DNA of 64,000 bases, taken from Planctomycetota bacterium (GTDB lineage Bacteria > Planctomycetota > Phycisphaerae > Phycisphaerales > UBA1924). The translations under genes and the position numbers were made by a program. Each line of letters starts with the position of its first letter. The first letter of the stretch is position 1. Below are positions 1 to 9,857 of this stretch, piece after piece. The stretch covers positions 2,650,796 through 2,714,795 of the forward strand of contig CP053450.1 in the NCBI GenBank assembly GCA_013285505.1, given 5' to 3'. The notes below the pieces were generated by a model, which did no database searches, was not told where the DNA came from, and worked only from the letters and a program-made list of their open reading frames with translations.

Positions 1-738
1 CGCGGCGCTGCCGGAGTCCCTCGCGATGGCGGCCAGCGGATCGGCCGGGCACTTGGGCCACCGCGGGCCCTCCAGGAGCACCAGCGCGGCGAGCAGGACA
101 TCCTTTCGCCCATGATCGTCATAGCCCTCGACGCCGGATGCGACGACCTCGAGCAGCCGCCGCACGTCCGCGGGGTCCCGAACCGGGGGCACGGGATCGA
201 GGGGCGGGCTCATCAGCGATGAGTGGTCGTCGATCCCCAACGACGCGGGGTCCACCGGCGAGGCATGCCGGAACGAGAGCACGAGCAGCGCCCGTGCCGC
301 GGCCTGGACCCCCCCGCCGGTCGCCGACTGCAGCACACGACCGAGGACCGGCAGCAGGGCGGGGTCGTCCGAGTCCGTGGCGAGTTCGGCGAGCGAGCGG
401 CCGGCGTTCAGGATCTCCAATTCAGAGAGCGCCCCGAGCCCAACGGACCAGTTTCCACGCCCGGCTGCGACCGCGACGCGCCGGGTCTCGGTATCGAACG
501 CGGCCCAATGGACGGCGAGCAGACCGATCGCCCGTGCCGCGGCTTCGTGGCGTTGCGGCGCGGGGCGGCTCGGGGTCTCACCGCGTCGCGTCCGGCCCGC
601 GGCAAGTTGGATAAGCAGCCAGGCAAATTCACGCCGCTCAGTGGCCGAGGCGTGGGGCCACGCCGAACCGATGGCCGCCAGTTGGGCGGCGGGCTGCAGC
701 CGTGCGAGTTCACGAGTTTGTGCTCTGCTAGGGTTCAT
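1..738 (-). CDS. Hypothetical helical-repeat-like protein, C-terminus outside window
   Basis: An open frame of 246 codons runs from an ATG at 738 to the window edge with no stop, so the C-terminus is missing. The protein begins MNPSRAQTREL and is rich in Ala, Leu and Arg. It has repeated amphipathic stretches separated by short breaks, a pattern reminiscent of HEAT-type helical repeats, but I recognise no defined domain and no catalytic motif. There is no signal peptide or membrane segment. Third codon positions are strongly G/C, as expected for a real gene in this genome. No clear Shine-Dalgarno sequence precedes the ATG, so the start is tentative. It is divergent from the next gene, with a 288-base gap between them. 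Confidence 0.6.
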   Translation of the reverse strand, partial: MNPSRAQTRELARLQPAAQLAAIGSAWPHASATERREFAWLLIQLAAGRTRRGETPSRPAPQRHEAAARAIGLLAVHWAAFDTETRRVAVAAGRGNWSVGLGALSELEILNAGRSLAELATDSDDPALLPVLGRVLQSATGGGVQAAARALLVLSFRHASPVDPASLGIDDHSSLMSPPLDPVPPVRDPADVRRLLEVVASGVEGYDDHGRKDVLLAALVLLEGPRWPKCPADPLAAIARDSGSAA

Positions 739-1026
739 GGCGTATCGCGACGAACATCGTGCGGCACCGTCAGGGTACCCAATTTGTGAAGGCCGTGAGA
801 AAAAAGTCTGGACTCGGACCCCGATACCCGGATATGTTGTGCCTATCGATGCAGCACACCCCAAGCGGGTGTGGGCACGCCTCTGGGGGTATCAGGGGTG
901 GAAATGCGGACCGTTCCGCTATAGTGATCGCAAACTCTGCGAATGAGTCGCATGGCAGCGTTCTGCGTGGCGAAGCTTTCACGGAAGCGGGCAGGAACGT
1001 CCGAATCACACGAATCGAGGCTACGC

Positions 1027-1572
1027 ATGGAAACGACGACTCGTACGAACAGCCTGCAGACCTACCAAGTGATTCTGTACGAGCGAGCGTTGCACCCCGA
1101 GTTCTTTGAGCTGCAGGATCGCCGGGTCGAGCGGCTCAACGGCTACGAGTTCGAGGCCTGGCTCACGGCCGGCGGCCACGTTCTCAGGTTCGAACTGGAC
1201 AAGCTCTGCGCCTGCGAACTGCTCACCGACAAGGACCGCGGCCTGCCGAACACGGGCGTCGTCGCGGCCTTCCTTTGCGCCGGCGAGCGTGACTTTGATC
1301 ACACCTTCCCGACCGCGCCCCTGAACTACATCACCACGGTCCAGACCGAGACCCTCGCCGAAAACCTCTATATCTCGACGTTCGAAGAGCTGCTCGCCTT
1401 CGGGCGCGACGCCAAGGCCATGATCCACGTCTGGGAGGACGACTCCGGTCGGTGCCTGTCGATGCTGGACACCCAGCGGCACAGCGACGAGATCCACATC
1501 CAGGCCTACCACCTTCTGGCCAATCAGGGCATCGTGCTCAGGTCGCAGACCATCTTCGAACAACGCTCGTGA
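1027..1572 (+). CDS. Conserved hypothetical protein, 181 aa
   Basis: The ATG at 1027 is preceded by GAGG six bases upstream, which favours it over the in-frame ATG at 943. The product (METTTRTNSLQTYQVILYER...) is an acidic, apparently cytosolic protein of mixed alpha/beta character with no signal peptide, membrane segment or cofactor motif that I can see. The sequence contains several acidic pairs and a Cys-Ala-Cys near residue 56, but there is no recognisable family signature. The gene stands alone between divergent and downstream housekeeping genes. A TATAGT hexamer at 920-925 could be its -10 element, although no convincing -35 is spaced correctly. Function unknown. Confidence 0.65.
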   Translation: METTTRTNSLQTYQVILYERALHPEFFELQDRRVERLNGYEFEAWLTAGGHVLRFELDKLCACELLTDKDRGLPNTGVVAAFLCAGERDFDHTFPTAPLNYITTVQTETLAENLYISTFEELLAFGRDAKAMIHVWEDDSGRCLSMLDTQRHSDEIHIQAYHLLANQGIVLRSQTIFEQRS

Positions 1573-1920
1573 TGCCCGCAACGGGCAAGAAACCCGGTGA
1601 CCCGGTCGCCCGGCCTGGCCGACGGGCCGATGATTTGACGATGCCGCACGCCGACGCTTCCAGTCCGACAGCCGACCACCGCTTCTCACGTGTTGCGGCG
1701 TGGTCTCTGCGCCCGTGTCCCGGGCGAATTCCCATGCCCCGCGGGGCGTGAGCCGGGCCGCACCGCCCGAGCCGCTCGAGCCGCTCGCTGCGGGGCGTTC
1801 GCTGTCTTCTCACCCGAACGGCGATTCTCGGCCGGTCGGGTGGTCCCCTACCCTTGCCATCCATACACCCGACAGCACCCGCGGCCGCCGCGTGGTGCCG
1901 CCCCATCGACGAGCACACTC
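1573..1920. other. Intergenic region upstream of ileS
   Basis: This is 348 bases of GC-rich sequence without a supported gene. I looked for a T-box leader (known for ileS in Firmicutes) and see none. Short GC-rich inverted repeats occur, for example around the CCCCGCGGGG at 1737-1746, but none is followed by a T-tract. The ileS promoter is presumably here; no confident -10/-35 pair stands out. Confidence 0.4.
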
Positions 1921-4901
1921 ATGAGCAATACCAAGACCCCCCCGAAGAAGGGCAAGCCCGAGAGCCGATACCGGGCCACACTGAACCTGCCGACCACCGG
2001 CTTCCCGATGAAGGCCAATCTCGTGCAGAACGAGCCGGCGAGCATCAAGCGGTGGCAGAAGATGGGGCTGTACGCCAAGCTGCGTGATTTGGGTAAGGAC
2101 CGTCCGCGGTTCACCTTCCACGACGGCCCGCCCTACGCCAACGGCTCGATCCACCTCGGCCACGTGCTGAACAAGACGCTCAAAGACCTGGTCGTGCGCT
2201 CGCGGACCATGATGGGATTCGACACGCCCTTCGTGCCGGGATGGGACTGCCACGGGCTGCCAATCGAGCACCGGGTCGTCTCCGATCTCGTCGAGAGCGG
2301 CAAGATCGACAAGATCAAGTCGCTCGACGACGACGCTCGCAAGAGCGCGATCCGCAACGAGTGCAAGAAGTACGCCGAGAAGCAGGTCAAGCTGCAGGCC
2401 GGCGAGCTCGAGCGGCTGATGACCCTCGCCGATTACGCGGAGCCGTACCTCACGATGGCGCCGTCGTTCGAGGGCGCCGCTCTCGATGCGCTGGCGGCGC
2501 TGGTCGAGCAGGGCCTGGTGTTCCGCGCACTCAAGCCGGTGCACTGGAGCATCGCCAACGAGACGGCGCTGGCCGAGGCCGAGCTGGAGTATCAGGACCG
2601 CGAGGACCTCTCGGTCTACGTCGACTTCGAGGCAGCGGACGCCGCGGCGGTCTACGCCGCGTTCGGCATCGACGAGGCCGCACGCGCCGAGCGTGACCTC
2701 GGCCAGACGCCCAGTTTCATGATCTGGACCACGACCCCGTGGACGCTCCCGGCCAACCTCGCGATAGCGGTCAACACCCGGTTCGAGTATTCGCTGGTGC
2801 AGGTCGACGGCAACGTCACCGTGCTCGCCACCGAATTGCTCGAGCGTGTCACCAAGACCGCCACGGCCGATCGCGTCGAGGTGCTCGCGACCGCCAAGGG
2901 CGGCGCGCTGGCCGGGCTCCGCTACCGCCACCCGTTCATCACGGAGGCCCCGACACCGCTCGGCGATCCGGACGCGGACACCTCGACCTGCTACACCGTC
3001 GTCGAGGCCGAGTACGTGACGCTCGAGGACGGCACCGGGCTCGTCCACACCGCCCCAGGGCACGGTGCCGACGACTTCCAGACCGGTAAGCGGGTCGGCC
3101 TGCCGGTCTACTGCCCCTGTGCCACGACGGAACGTACGACACCACCGTCCCCGACTGGCTCCGCGGCCTCGACATCTGGACCGCCAACGAGCAGATCACC
3201 GAGCGGCTCCGCGCGAGCGGGCACCTTTACTACGACCACCGGTTCACCCACAGCTACCCGCACGACTGGCGCAGCAAGACTCCTGTGATCTTCCGGTGCA
3301 CCGAGCAGTGGTTCATCGGCGTGGACGTGCAGACCAGGCGCGAGGGCAAGAGCCTCCGCGAGCTCGGTCTGGAGGCGACCGCGTCGGGCGTGGGCTTCGT
3401 GCCTGAGTGGGGCCGCAACCGCATGCGCGGCATGCTCGAGTCGCGCCCCGACTGGTGCATCAGCCGCCAACGCTCGTGGGGACTCCCGATCCCCGCGTTC
3501 TTCCTGCCCGATGGCGAATCGCTGATGACCGCGGCCATGGTGCGTGCCGTCGCGGCACTCATCCGCGAGCAGGGCTCCGATGTCTGGTTCAAGGGCACGC
3601 CGTCCGAACTGCTCGCCCACTACGACCCCGACACCGATGCCGAGCTTTCGGACGCGCAGCGCGAGAGCCTGCGGTCGGCCACCCTCGCCGGGCTCAGGAA
3701 GGGCCCGGACATCCTGGATGTCTGGTTTGAGTCGGGCTCCACCTGGAACGCGTGTATGCGGGAGCGCTTCGGCGACGAGGGGTTCCCGATCGAGCTCTAT
3801 CTCGAGGGCTCCGACCAGCACCGCGGCTGGTTCCAGTCCTCGCTGCTCACCTCGCTCGGTGTCACCGGCGAGCCGCCGTTCCGCGCCGTGCTCACCCACG
3901 GCTTCATGGTCGACAAGGATGGCAAGAAGCTCAGCAAGAGCGCGGGCCACACTGTCGGCGACCTGTTCAAGCTCTACGGCGCCGACGTCATCCGCTGGTG
4001 GGTCAGCTCGCTGAGCTACGAGAACGACATGAAGGTCGACGACGAGTTCTTCAAGCTTGCCGGCGAGAGCTACCGCAAGGTGCGCAACACGCTCCGCTTC
4101 ATGCTCAGCAACCTCGCGGACTTCACGCCGAGCACCCCCGGATGCGACGACGGGCACTGCGTCGAGATGGCCGACATCCCCCCCACCTCGATCGACGCGT
4201 GGATCCTCGCCGAGTACGACCGGCTCGAGCGTCGGGTCGTCGATGCCTACTCACGGTACGACTTCCGCGCGGTGCACTCGATGCTGTACGACTTCTGCAA
4301 CGACACGCTCAGCGCGGTCTACCTCGCGGCCGTCAAGGACCGCCTCTACTGCGACCGCGTTGATGCTCCGCGCCGCCGCCGGACACAGACTGTGCTGTGG
4401 GACATCACCGACGGCCTGAGTCGCCTGCTGGCGCCGATGCTCCCGCACACCGCCGACGAGGCGTGGCGGGCGCTGCACAACATCGACCCGAAGGACACCG
4501 AACGCTCGGTCCACGCCGAGACGCTGCTCTCGGTCGGGCGGGAAGCCGCGTTCGGGGCCGAGTGCGATGCCCGCTGGGCCAAGCTCATGGACCTTCGCGA
4601 CGAGGGACTCCTCGCCCTCGAGCACGGCAAGGCGGAGTTGGGCGTCGAGAACCCGCTGGACGCGGGTTTGACGCTGCCGAACCCCGACGCGGCACTCGAC
4701 GGGTTCGACCTGATCGATCTGGCCGACCTGCACGGGGTCAGCCGGGTCACGCTGGACGCCTCCGCCACGACGCCGACGGTGATCGACCTCCGCGGCGAGC
4801 CTCGGTGCGAGCGGAGCTGGAAGCGCGACGGAACAGTCCGCACCCGCTCCGACGGCGGGATGCTGAGCGACCGCGACGCCGAGGCCGTGGGCGTGGACTA
4901 G
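1921..4901 (+). CDS. ileS: Isoleucyl-tRNA synthetase (reading frame broken near 3117)
   Basis: Class I aminoacyl-tRNA synthetase charging tRNA-Ile in the cytosol. The HIGH box is HLGH at residues 78-81. The editing-domain motif WTTTPWT is at 2725-2748 and HTAPGHGADDF at 3049-3081. The KMSKS box is KLSKS near residue 669. The ATG at 1921 begins MSNTKTPPKKG. At about 3112-3120 (TGCCCCTGTG) the frame shifts by one base and the protein resumes GTYDTTVPDWLRGLD; one missing C in the C run would restore one polypeptide of about 993 residues, the normal length. The C-terminal zinc-binding motif is degenerate: CERSW replaces the usual CxRCW, and the second Cys pair is absent (GGMLSDRDAEAV). The break is probably a sequence error. 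Confidence 0.95.
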
Positions 4902-4929
4902 CACTCGGACGCGGTATCAGGGCTCGGCG

Positions 4930-6454
4930 CTATCCGGCCAGCCGGGCGTCCCGCTCGGGATCGATATCGAGCAGACGCATCTTCTTGTAGAGCGTCGTGC
5001 GGTTGATGCCGAGGTCGTCGGCGGTCTTCTGGCGGTTCCAGTCGTTGCCGCGGAGCGCGCCTTGAGGATGATCAGCCGCTCCGGCTCGCGGAGCCGCATC
5101 GTCCAGCGACATTGGCTGCCAGGGTTCGTCGGGATCGAGCACCGGCAGCGCCGAGTGCGCCCGGGTCTCCACCCCCGCGGGCGAGGACCGCCAGCGGGCC
5201 GGCCTTGGCGTCGTCGATCACCTGCGGCGGCAGGTCCTCGAGCATGACGGTCTGGCCCTGGCTGAGCACCACCGCCCGCTGCACGGTGTTCTCGAGCTCG
5301 CGGATGTTGCCGGGGAACGGGTACCGGGCCAGCGCCGAGAGTGCGTCGGCGTGGAAGCCCACGACCTGCTTGTTCATCTCGCGGCTGTAGCGCTCGAGGA
5401 AGTGGCTGGCCAGCAGCGGGATATCGCTGACGCGCTCGCGGAGCGGGGGGAGTTCGATCATGACGACGTTGATGCGGTAGAAGAGGTCCTGCCGGAACGA
5501 GCCCTTGGCGACGAGTTCCTCCAGCGGCTGGTTGCTCGCGAGGATGACGCGCACGTCCACCTCGACGGTCGTGCTGCTGCCGACGGGCTCGAATCGGCGC
5601 TCCTGCAGGACGCGCAGCAGCTTGAGCTGCATCGCCGGCGAGGCCGAGTTGATCTCATCGAGGAAGATCGTGCCGTTGTGAGCGGCGAGGAACCGGCCGG
5701 GCTTGTCGGCGTGGGCACCGGTGAACGCGCCCTTGACGTGCCCGAACAGCTCGGACTCGAGGAGCGTCTCGGGGATGGAACCGCAGGAGAGCTCGACGAA
5801 CGGCTCGTCCCGCCGCGGCGATCGGTGGTGGATGGCGTGGGCGATCAGGCTCTTGCCCGTCCCGCTCTCGCCGGACATGAGCACGGTCGTCCGGCCGGGG
5901 GCGACGGCCTCGACGAGGTCGTAGGTCCGCTGCATCCGCGGGTCGGCGCCGATGATGTTGTCCAGGGCGTAGCGGGAGTCGAGCTGCTGGCGCAGCTGGC
6001 AGTTCTCCGCCATGATCGAGTGCTGGCGGAGCGCCCGCTGGAGCGCGAGGCGCAGCTCTTCGTCCACGACCGGCTTGGTGAGGTAATCGACCGCGCCGAG
6101 CCGGAGCGACTCGACAGCGCCCTCGACGTGGCCGTAGCCGGTGAGCATGATGACGGCGACGGACGGGTGGTTCTCGCCCGCGTACCGGAGCAACTCGATG
6201 CCGCTCTGCCCGGGCATCGCCACGTCGGAGAGCACGACAGAGAAGGGGTCGGGGGGGTGGTCGGCCTGCTCGGCGACAGACTCCCGGAGCACCTCGATCG
6301 CTTCGGCCGCGGTGTGGGCCGTGACAACCGTGTAGCCCTCGCAGACGAGGAACTCCCCGAGGGAGTCGGCGACGATCGGGTCGTCGTCGACGACGAGCAC
6401 ACGGATCGGGCGTGGCTCGATCGCGTCGGATCGTGAATCGGGTGATCGGCTCAT
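4930..6454 (-). CDS. NtrC-family sigma-54-dependent response regulator (three frame breaks near its C-terminus)
   Basis: Two-component activator for RNA polymerase with sigma-54. The receiver domain (about residues 17-135) carries the acidic pocket VVDDDP and the phospho-acceptor Asp77 (SDVAMPG). The AAA+ domain follows, with Walker A GESGTGKS at 195-202 and the sigma-54-contacting GAFTGA loop at 242-247. The end is a Fis-type helix-turn-helix ([19 protein letters not shown]). Between the AAA+ and Fis domains the frame breaks near 5175 (a run of G), at 5092-5097 (AGCCGC where AGCGC is expected) and at 5052-5061 (AGCGCGCC for AGCGCC). Corrected, it reads [20 protein letters not shown]. It begins inside the kinase stop codon (ATGA), so kinase and regulator are translationally coupled. 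Confidence 0.9.
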
Positions 6455-7312
6455 GCCGCACCCGCCGCGTCGTTGGCCCCGGCGGCGGCGCTGGGGCGGA
6501 AGGTGATCTCGAAGGTTGCGCCGGGCCGATCGGGATCGGCACGGTCGGTGCGGTTGTGCAGCCGCAGCGCACCGTCGGGAAGCTCCTGCACGATTGCGCG
6601 CAACCGAGAGCCCGAGCCCGGAGCCGCTCGGTTTGGTCGTGAACCCGAAGCGCCAGACGGCCTCCTCGGGGACGTCGGGGAGCCCCCCGCCGTCGTCCTG
6701 AATGGTGATGCAGATCCGACCGTCGTCGGTCCAAGAGGCGAAGACCTCGACCGAGCCGGTCTGCCCCGGCTCGCCCTCGACCGCCGCGGCGACCGACTCG
6801 ATCGCGTTGGTGAGCCCGTTGATGATCGCCGAATAGAGCGTGCCGGTCGGCACTCCGGAGAGACCGTTGGAGACCACCGTGGAGATCCGCACGCCGTGGG
6901 CGGCGGCGACGGGGGTCAGGACATCGACGGCGTGGAAGATCGCCTCTCCCAACTCGATCGACGACGTGGCGGGTGAGTGGGCCTGGCCGGGCTGTCGCAT
7001 CGCGGCCTTGACGATCTCGGCCATCCGCAGGAGCGACTGCTGGACCACGTCGAGGCGTTTTCTGCCGTCGTCGGGGTTCATCTCGAGTGACGGGGAATCC
7101 ACGGGGAGTGCGCGCCGCGCCAGGTTCAGGGAGCGGAGCGAGCCGTCCAGGAGGTTGCCCAACTCGTGGGCGAGGACGGTGAGGCGATCTGCTCCTTCGC
7201 CGGAGGCGGCGGCCGCGGCGGGATCACCGCGTTCCGACGCACCTCGCGCGCGCGCGGGCGATGACGGACGGTTATCGGGCGAAGGGTTGGGCGGCGTCGG
7301 CGGGTGATCCAT
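6451..7312 (-). CDS. Short soluble histidine kinase, partner of the NtrC-type regulator (frame break near 6598)
   Basis: Sensor kinase of about 287 residues. The phospho-acceptor is His49 in LAHELGNLLDGSL. The N box is NGLTNAIESV, the G1 box DDGGGLPD, and the F/G2 region FGFTTKPSGSGLGLSVAR. There is no transmembrane segment and no PAS, GAF or HAMP domain: about 45 disordered Pro/Ala-rich residues lead directly into the dimerisation helix, so its signal input must come from another protein or a cytosolic cue. At about 6598, within a GC dinucleotide repeat (GCGCGCAA), the frame shifts and continues AIVQELPDGALRLHNR to a stop at 6451-6453. That stop overlaps the start of the downstream regulator by four bases. 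Confidence 0.85.
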
Positions 7313-7333
7313 GATGCCATGAATCGACACTCC

Positions 7334-7382
7334 CGGCACCCATCTGAAGCCGGGATGTTGCCCCGGCACCACATGGGTGCCG
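7334..7382. repeat. Nested inverted repeat between surface-protein gene and kinase gene
   Basis: A perfect 10-base inverted repeat, CGGCACCCAT at 7334-7343 and ATGGGTGCCG at 7373-7382, encloses an inner CCGGG/CCCGG pair. It lies in the 82-base gap after the stop of the surface-protein gene. There is no T-tract, so a rho-independent terminator is doubtful. The GGGTGCC core is shared with the hairpins at 52806 and 54605. Confidence 0.5.
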
Positions 7383-7394
7383 CCGCGGGCCGGC

Positions 7395-9650
7395 TCAGAC
7401 GTAGGCCGCGATGTCTGAGACGTTTTCGGAGGCCCAGACGTCGTCCTGCACGCGGAAGAACAGGCGAATCAGGTCTCCGGTGTCAGAATCGGTGCCCAGG
7501 ATGCTCAGCTCGCCGCCGAAGTCCGATCCCGCTTGGCCCCGCAGCTGGGCTTCCGGCTTGGGATCGCCGGGCTCGAACGAGGCGGTCAGGTTGGCCACCT
7601 GCCATCGTCCGTCCTCGATCGTCGGGGTCCACCAGTAGGCGACGACGTCACCGGCGGCGGTGCGTCCGATGATGTTCAGGGCGCCCCAGGGCGCGATGAA
7701 GCTGGTGAGGGAGTCGCCGGCGAGAGGCGTCGTTCCCACGTTGGCGGTGAGGTCAACGACCTGCCAGTTGCCGCCGAAGGCGGGCACCCACCAGGTCGCG
7801 AGCACGTTGCCGTCACCGTCGAGGCCGACGATGTTGATGGCCTTCCACGAGGTCACAAACGCGGTCAGCCCCGAGACCAACGGGGGAGCGCCGGTGATCT
7901 GCGAGAGGTTGCTGGCGTTCCACTCGACGCCGCCGTTGCCGGTCCACACAGCCTGGATGTTGCCCTCGGCGTCGAGGCCGACGATGTTGAGGGCGTTCCA
8001 CGTGGTCACGAAGCTCGTCAGCGGCCCGACGAACACGGGGGTGGTCTGGCCACGAGGAGTGAGGTGCTCGGCGGAGATATTCGCGTAGCTCCAGGCTTCC
8101 TCGCCCTCGTCCGCAGCGGGATCGAACTCGTAGGTGATCACGTCGCCGGACTCGGAGACACCCGCGACGTAGCCGACGTCCCGGCGGTCGACGAACACCG
8201 TCATGCTGCTGGTGATCGCTTCGGCGCCGGTGAGTGAACGGATCAGGTCTTTGGCGTGCCAGAAACCCTCGTCGTCACGCTCGTAGGCGAGGAGCGTTTC
8301 GGCGGAGTTGACGACGGCAACCAGCCGGCCGTCCGGGGTCTGGAACGAGCCGATGTCCGTCGCCGCGTCGCCGAAATCGCTCTCGGGGAAGTCGGGATCG
8401 GGCAGCGCGAACCGGCCGAGATCGACGACGCTCCACTCGTCGTCGGGCTGGCGGAGGTCGAAGACGAGGGGCTGGCCGTCGGCGTCGAGCACCGAACTGA
8501 AGACGGAGGTCTCGATCGTCGGCGACGTGTCGGCGGAGATCTTGCTCAGGAGGCCCATCGGCCGCTCCGGGCTCGTGAGGTCCTGCACGCGGATGCCCGT
8601 GACGATGCCCGAGAGGCCGTTGTCGCTGATGGTCAGCAGCACCTCGGCGTCGAGGTCCGGGTCCGTCAGGGTGATCGCCCCACCGCTGGCAACCCACGTC
8701 CCCGAGAGCTCCGGGATGAGCGTTCCCCCGGCGTCAGATTCGGCGAGGTCGAAGAGCTCGAACGTGCCGTCGGCTTCGAGATCGATGCGCCAGGCCGCCG
8801 TGAGGTCGCCCTCGGAGGCGTTGGAGAGCCGCTGGCTTTCGAAGAGCACGCCGGCCCGGTACGACCCGACGAGGTCGGCGGTCTTGAGCGCCGAGCCGCG
8901 GCGGACCCCCACGCCCATCCACGTGTCGCTGTCGGTTTGGTCCAGATCAACGAACGCGATCACCGACTTGTCTGCGCTGAGATAGAGGAACCCGGTATCG
9001 CCGTTGCCCATGCGGATCGGGAAGCGGCCGTTCTCCGGCGCGCCGGTGAACTCGAAGCCCTGCCCGGCGAACACCGGATCTCCCGCCGACCCGAACGCCA
9101 GCGCAAAGAACCCACCGGCTGGTGTCAGGCTCAGTGTGCCGTTGCGGGTGTAGACAAGGCTCCCGAGCACCTGGGTGAACTGCACCGTCCACGTGCCGGT
9201 CAGGTCGGCTCCCGTCGCGGTCGGGGAACGCTGGATCACCGCGGCCACATCCGCCATCGCGTCGGCCTCGACGCCCTGCTCGGCCCCCACCCAACCGAGC
9301 GGATATCCCCCCGGCGTGTCGAAGCGGGCACCGAGCCGGTTGTCGGCATCGAACAGGCCCGAGGTGTCGATCATCCGGACGCCGCCACCCGGCGCATGAA
9401 TCAGATCAGAGATCGTCGTGGGCACGGGGTCTTCCGGGCCTGTGTCACCGGGGGTGAACAGGCTGCCCGAGATCCGCCGATCCTCCGCCCACCGGAGTTC
9501 CTGCACGTAGGGCACGTACCCGTCTACCGAGTCGAAGGACAGCCCGACCACCGCGATGTCCGTCGCGGCAGAGAGCACGATGCGGTCCTCGAGCCGTTCG
9601 ATCGCGAACTCAGGACCGCAACGATCGCGTGCTGGATGCTTCGAAGCCAT
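7395..9650 (-). CDS. Large exported surface protein with LEDR-type leader and repeated beta modules
   Basis: The ATG at 9650 has AGGAG nine bases upstream. The N-terminus carries the planctomycete leader motif ERLEDRIVLSA (residues 18-28), found on secreted and cell-surface proteins of this phylum. The body, about 750 residues, is acidic and Gly/Thr/Asp-rich. From about residue 480 it contains repeated units with recurring NIVGLD.EGN.....W, NIIGRT and TSFVT.W motifs. These look like four or more propeller-like blades, each spaced about 50 residues. No enzymatic motif is visible and there is no dockerin tail. It is presumably exported, but its binding partner or substrate cannot be inferred. 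The gene follows the tricorn protease terminator and is probably transcribed on its own. Confidence 0.8.
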   Translation of the reverse strand: MASKHPARDRCGPEFAIERLEDRIVLSAATDIAVVGLSFDSVDGYVPYVQELRWAEDRRISGSLFTPGDTGPEDPVPTTISDLIHAPGGGVRMIDTSGLFDADNRLGARFDTPGGYPLGWVGAEQGVEADAMADVAAVIQRSPTATGADLTGTWTVQFTQVLGSLVYTRNGTLSLTPAGGFFALAFGSAGDPVFAGQGFEFTGAPENGRFPIRMGNGDTGFLYLSADKSVIAFVDLDQTDSDTWMGVGVRRGSALKTADLVGSYRAGVLFESQRLSNASEGDLTAAWRIDLEADGTFELFDLAESDAGGTLIPELSGTWVASGGAITLTDPDLDAEVLLTISDNGLSGIVTGIRVQDLTSPERPMGLLSKISADTSPTIETSVFSSVLDADGQPLVFDLRQPDDEWSVVDLGRFALPDPDFPESDFGDAATDIGSFQTPDGRLVAVVNSAETLLAYERDDEGFWHAKDLIRSLTGAEAITSSMTVFVDRRDVGYVAGVSESGDVITYEFDPAADEGEEAWSYANISAEHLTPRGQTTPVFVGPLTSFVTTWNALNIVGLDAEGNIQAVWTGNGGVEWNASNLSQITGAPPLVSGLTAFVTSWKAINIVGLDGDGNVLATWWVPAFGGNWQVVDLTANVGTTPLAGDSLTSFIAPWGALNIIGRTAAGDVVAYWWTPTIEDGRWQVANLTASFEPGDPKPEAQLRGQAGSDFGGELSILGTDSDTGDLIRLFFRVQDDVWASENVSDIAAYV

Positions 9651-9791
9651 CGGCCTGTGCTCCTGTTGTGCCGGTCCTGCAACGCCCCTCGCGTCCGGCT
9701 GCCGGCGGGCCCGTCGGGCCGCGTTCTCCCGCCCCCCGAGAGTGTACGCGGACCCCGCCGGATCTCCAAAACAGGCCCCGGCCATGCCGGC

Positions 9792-9830
9792 GCAAAAAGA
9801 CCGCGGACCGGGCCAGAGCCCGGTCCGCGG
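9792..9830 (-). terminator. Rho-independent terminator of the tricorn protease gene
   Basis: A perfect 12-bp stem (9801-9812 with 9819-9830) and a 6-base loop are followed on the minus strand by TCTTTTTGC. It lies 28 bases beyond the tricorn stop and separates it from the surface-protein gene. Confidence 0.9.
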
Positions 9831-9857
9831 ACATGCAGACGTTCGGCAGCCCTGAGG

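Noticed and set aside
1573..1920. T-box or other riboswitch upstream of ileS
   Set aside because: No T-box core or terminator/antiterminator pair is present, and the mechanism is characteristic of Firmicutes.
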